DNA of 6,027 nt. It comes from JAVXAG01 sp036660615. Lineage in GTDB: Bacteria; Bacillota; Clostridia; Peptostreptococcales; Anaerovoracaceae. Positions 6,002-6,027 of the stretch are shown here, piece by piece. Position 1 is the stretch's first letter. Each line of letters starts with the position of its first letter. Under the pieces are notes generated by a model, which was not told the DNA's origin, did no database searches, and was given only the letters and a program-made list of their open reading frames with translations. The stretch lies in the NCBI GenBank assembly GCA_036660615.1, contig JAVXAG010000108.1, positions 1 to 6,027 of the forward strand. The letters are read 5' to 3'. The position numbers and the translations under genes were made by a program.

Positions 6002-6027
6002 CAGTATGTATGGGTAAGGGGTTATTT

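Noticed and set aside
5982..6027. Cyclic-di-GMP-I riboswitch 3' end, because GTCGGGTTGCGG faintly resembles its last hairpin and such switches control clostridial pili
   Set aside because: The bases just before it do not match the conserved core I would expect there, and the rest would lie outside the window. Only a covariance-model scan of the extended sequence could revive this.
5905..6027. A sigma-70 promoter for the operon in the leader
   Set aside because: TTATAA near 5980 has no acceptable -35 at 16-18 nt, and TTGCGG has no -10 at the right distance. The operon probably starts beyond the right edge.
1..6027. CRISPR arrays, insertion sequences, tRNA or rRNA genes, toxin-antitoxin or defence genes
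   Set aside because: No direct-repeat and spacer pattern, transposase motif, cloverleaf or related product was seen; the window is filled by the pilus genes.

Overview
The window holds one strand of a type IV pilus (T4P) assembly operon. All supportable genes are on the minus strand, so transcription runs from high to low coordinates. The A+T-rich base composition, strong GGAGG-type ribosome binding sites, absence of pilP or pilQ after pilO, and the style of the large prepilin suggest a Gram-positive anaerobe of the Clostridia, probably Lachnospiraceae-like. That placement is inference; there is no rRNA or marker gene here. A run of exactly 100 N (1085-1184) marks an assembly gap, so this is probably draft or metagenomic sequence.

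Layout in transcription order: (1) 5905-6027, a leader or intergenic stretch with two RNA hairpins; (2) 5470-5904, a small prepilin with three clustered cysteines; (3) 4694-5470, the prepilin peptidase/N-methyltransferase PilD with both zinc-type CxxC pairs and both catalytic aspartates; (4) 3667-4677, the actin-like cytoplasmic ATPase PilM; (5) 3074-3655, a PilN-like bitopic protein with the INLL motif that docks into PilM; (6) 2469-3077, a PilO-like bitopic protein; (7) 2488 to beyond position 1, a very large prepilin-like protein with a class III leader, GLUG-type repeats and no stop codon before the left edge. Every junction is tight: a 1-nt overlap, 16-nt and 11-nt gaps, a 4-nt ATGA overlap and a 20-nt overlap. 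This points to a translationally coupled unit.

Working model: PilD trims and methylates both prepilins. PilM, PilN and PilO form the inner platform that links the cytoplasmic motor to the fibre. The small prepilin is a structural or minor subunit. The giant GLUG prepilin is a candidate surface or tip adhesin carried by the pilus. The motor ATPases (PilB/PilT) and the PilC platform protein are not in the window and would be expected upstream, beyond the right edge.

The least ordinary parts are the modular giant prepilin, which appears to start a second repeat block at the left edge, and the leader in front of the small prepilin. In that leader a 13-bp hairpin pairs fully only as minus-strand RNA and overlaps a sequence complementary to the downstream Shine-Dalgarno. 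No mobile element, CRISPR array, tRNA, rRNA or plus-strand gene is supported.
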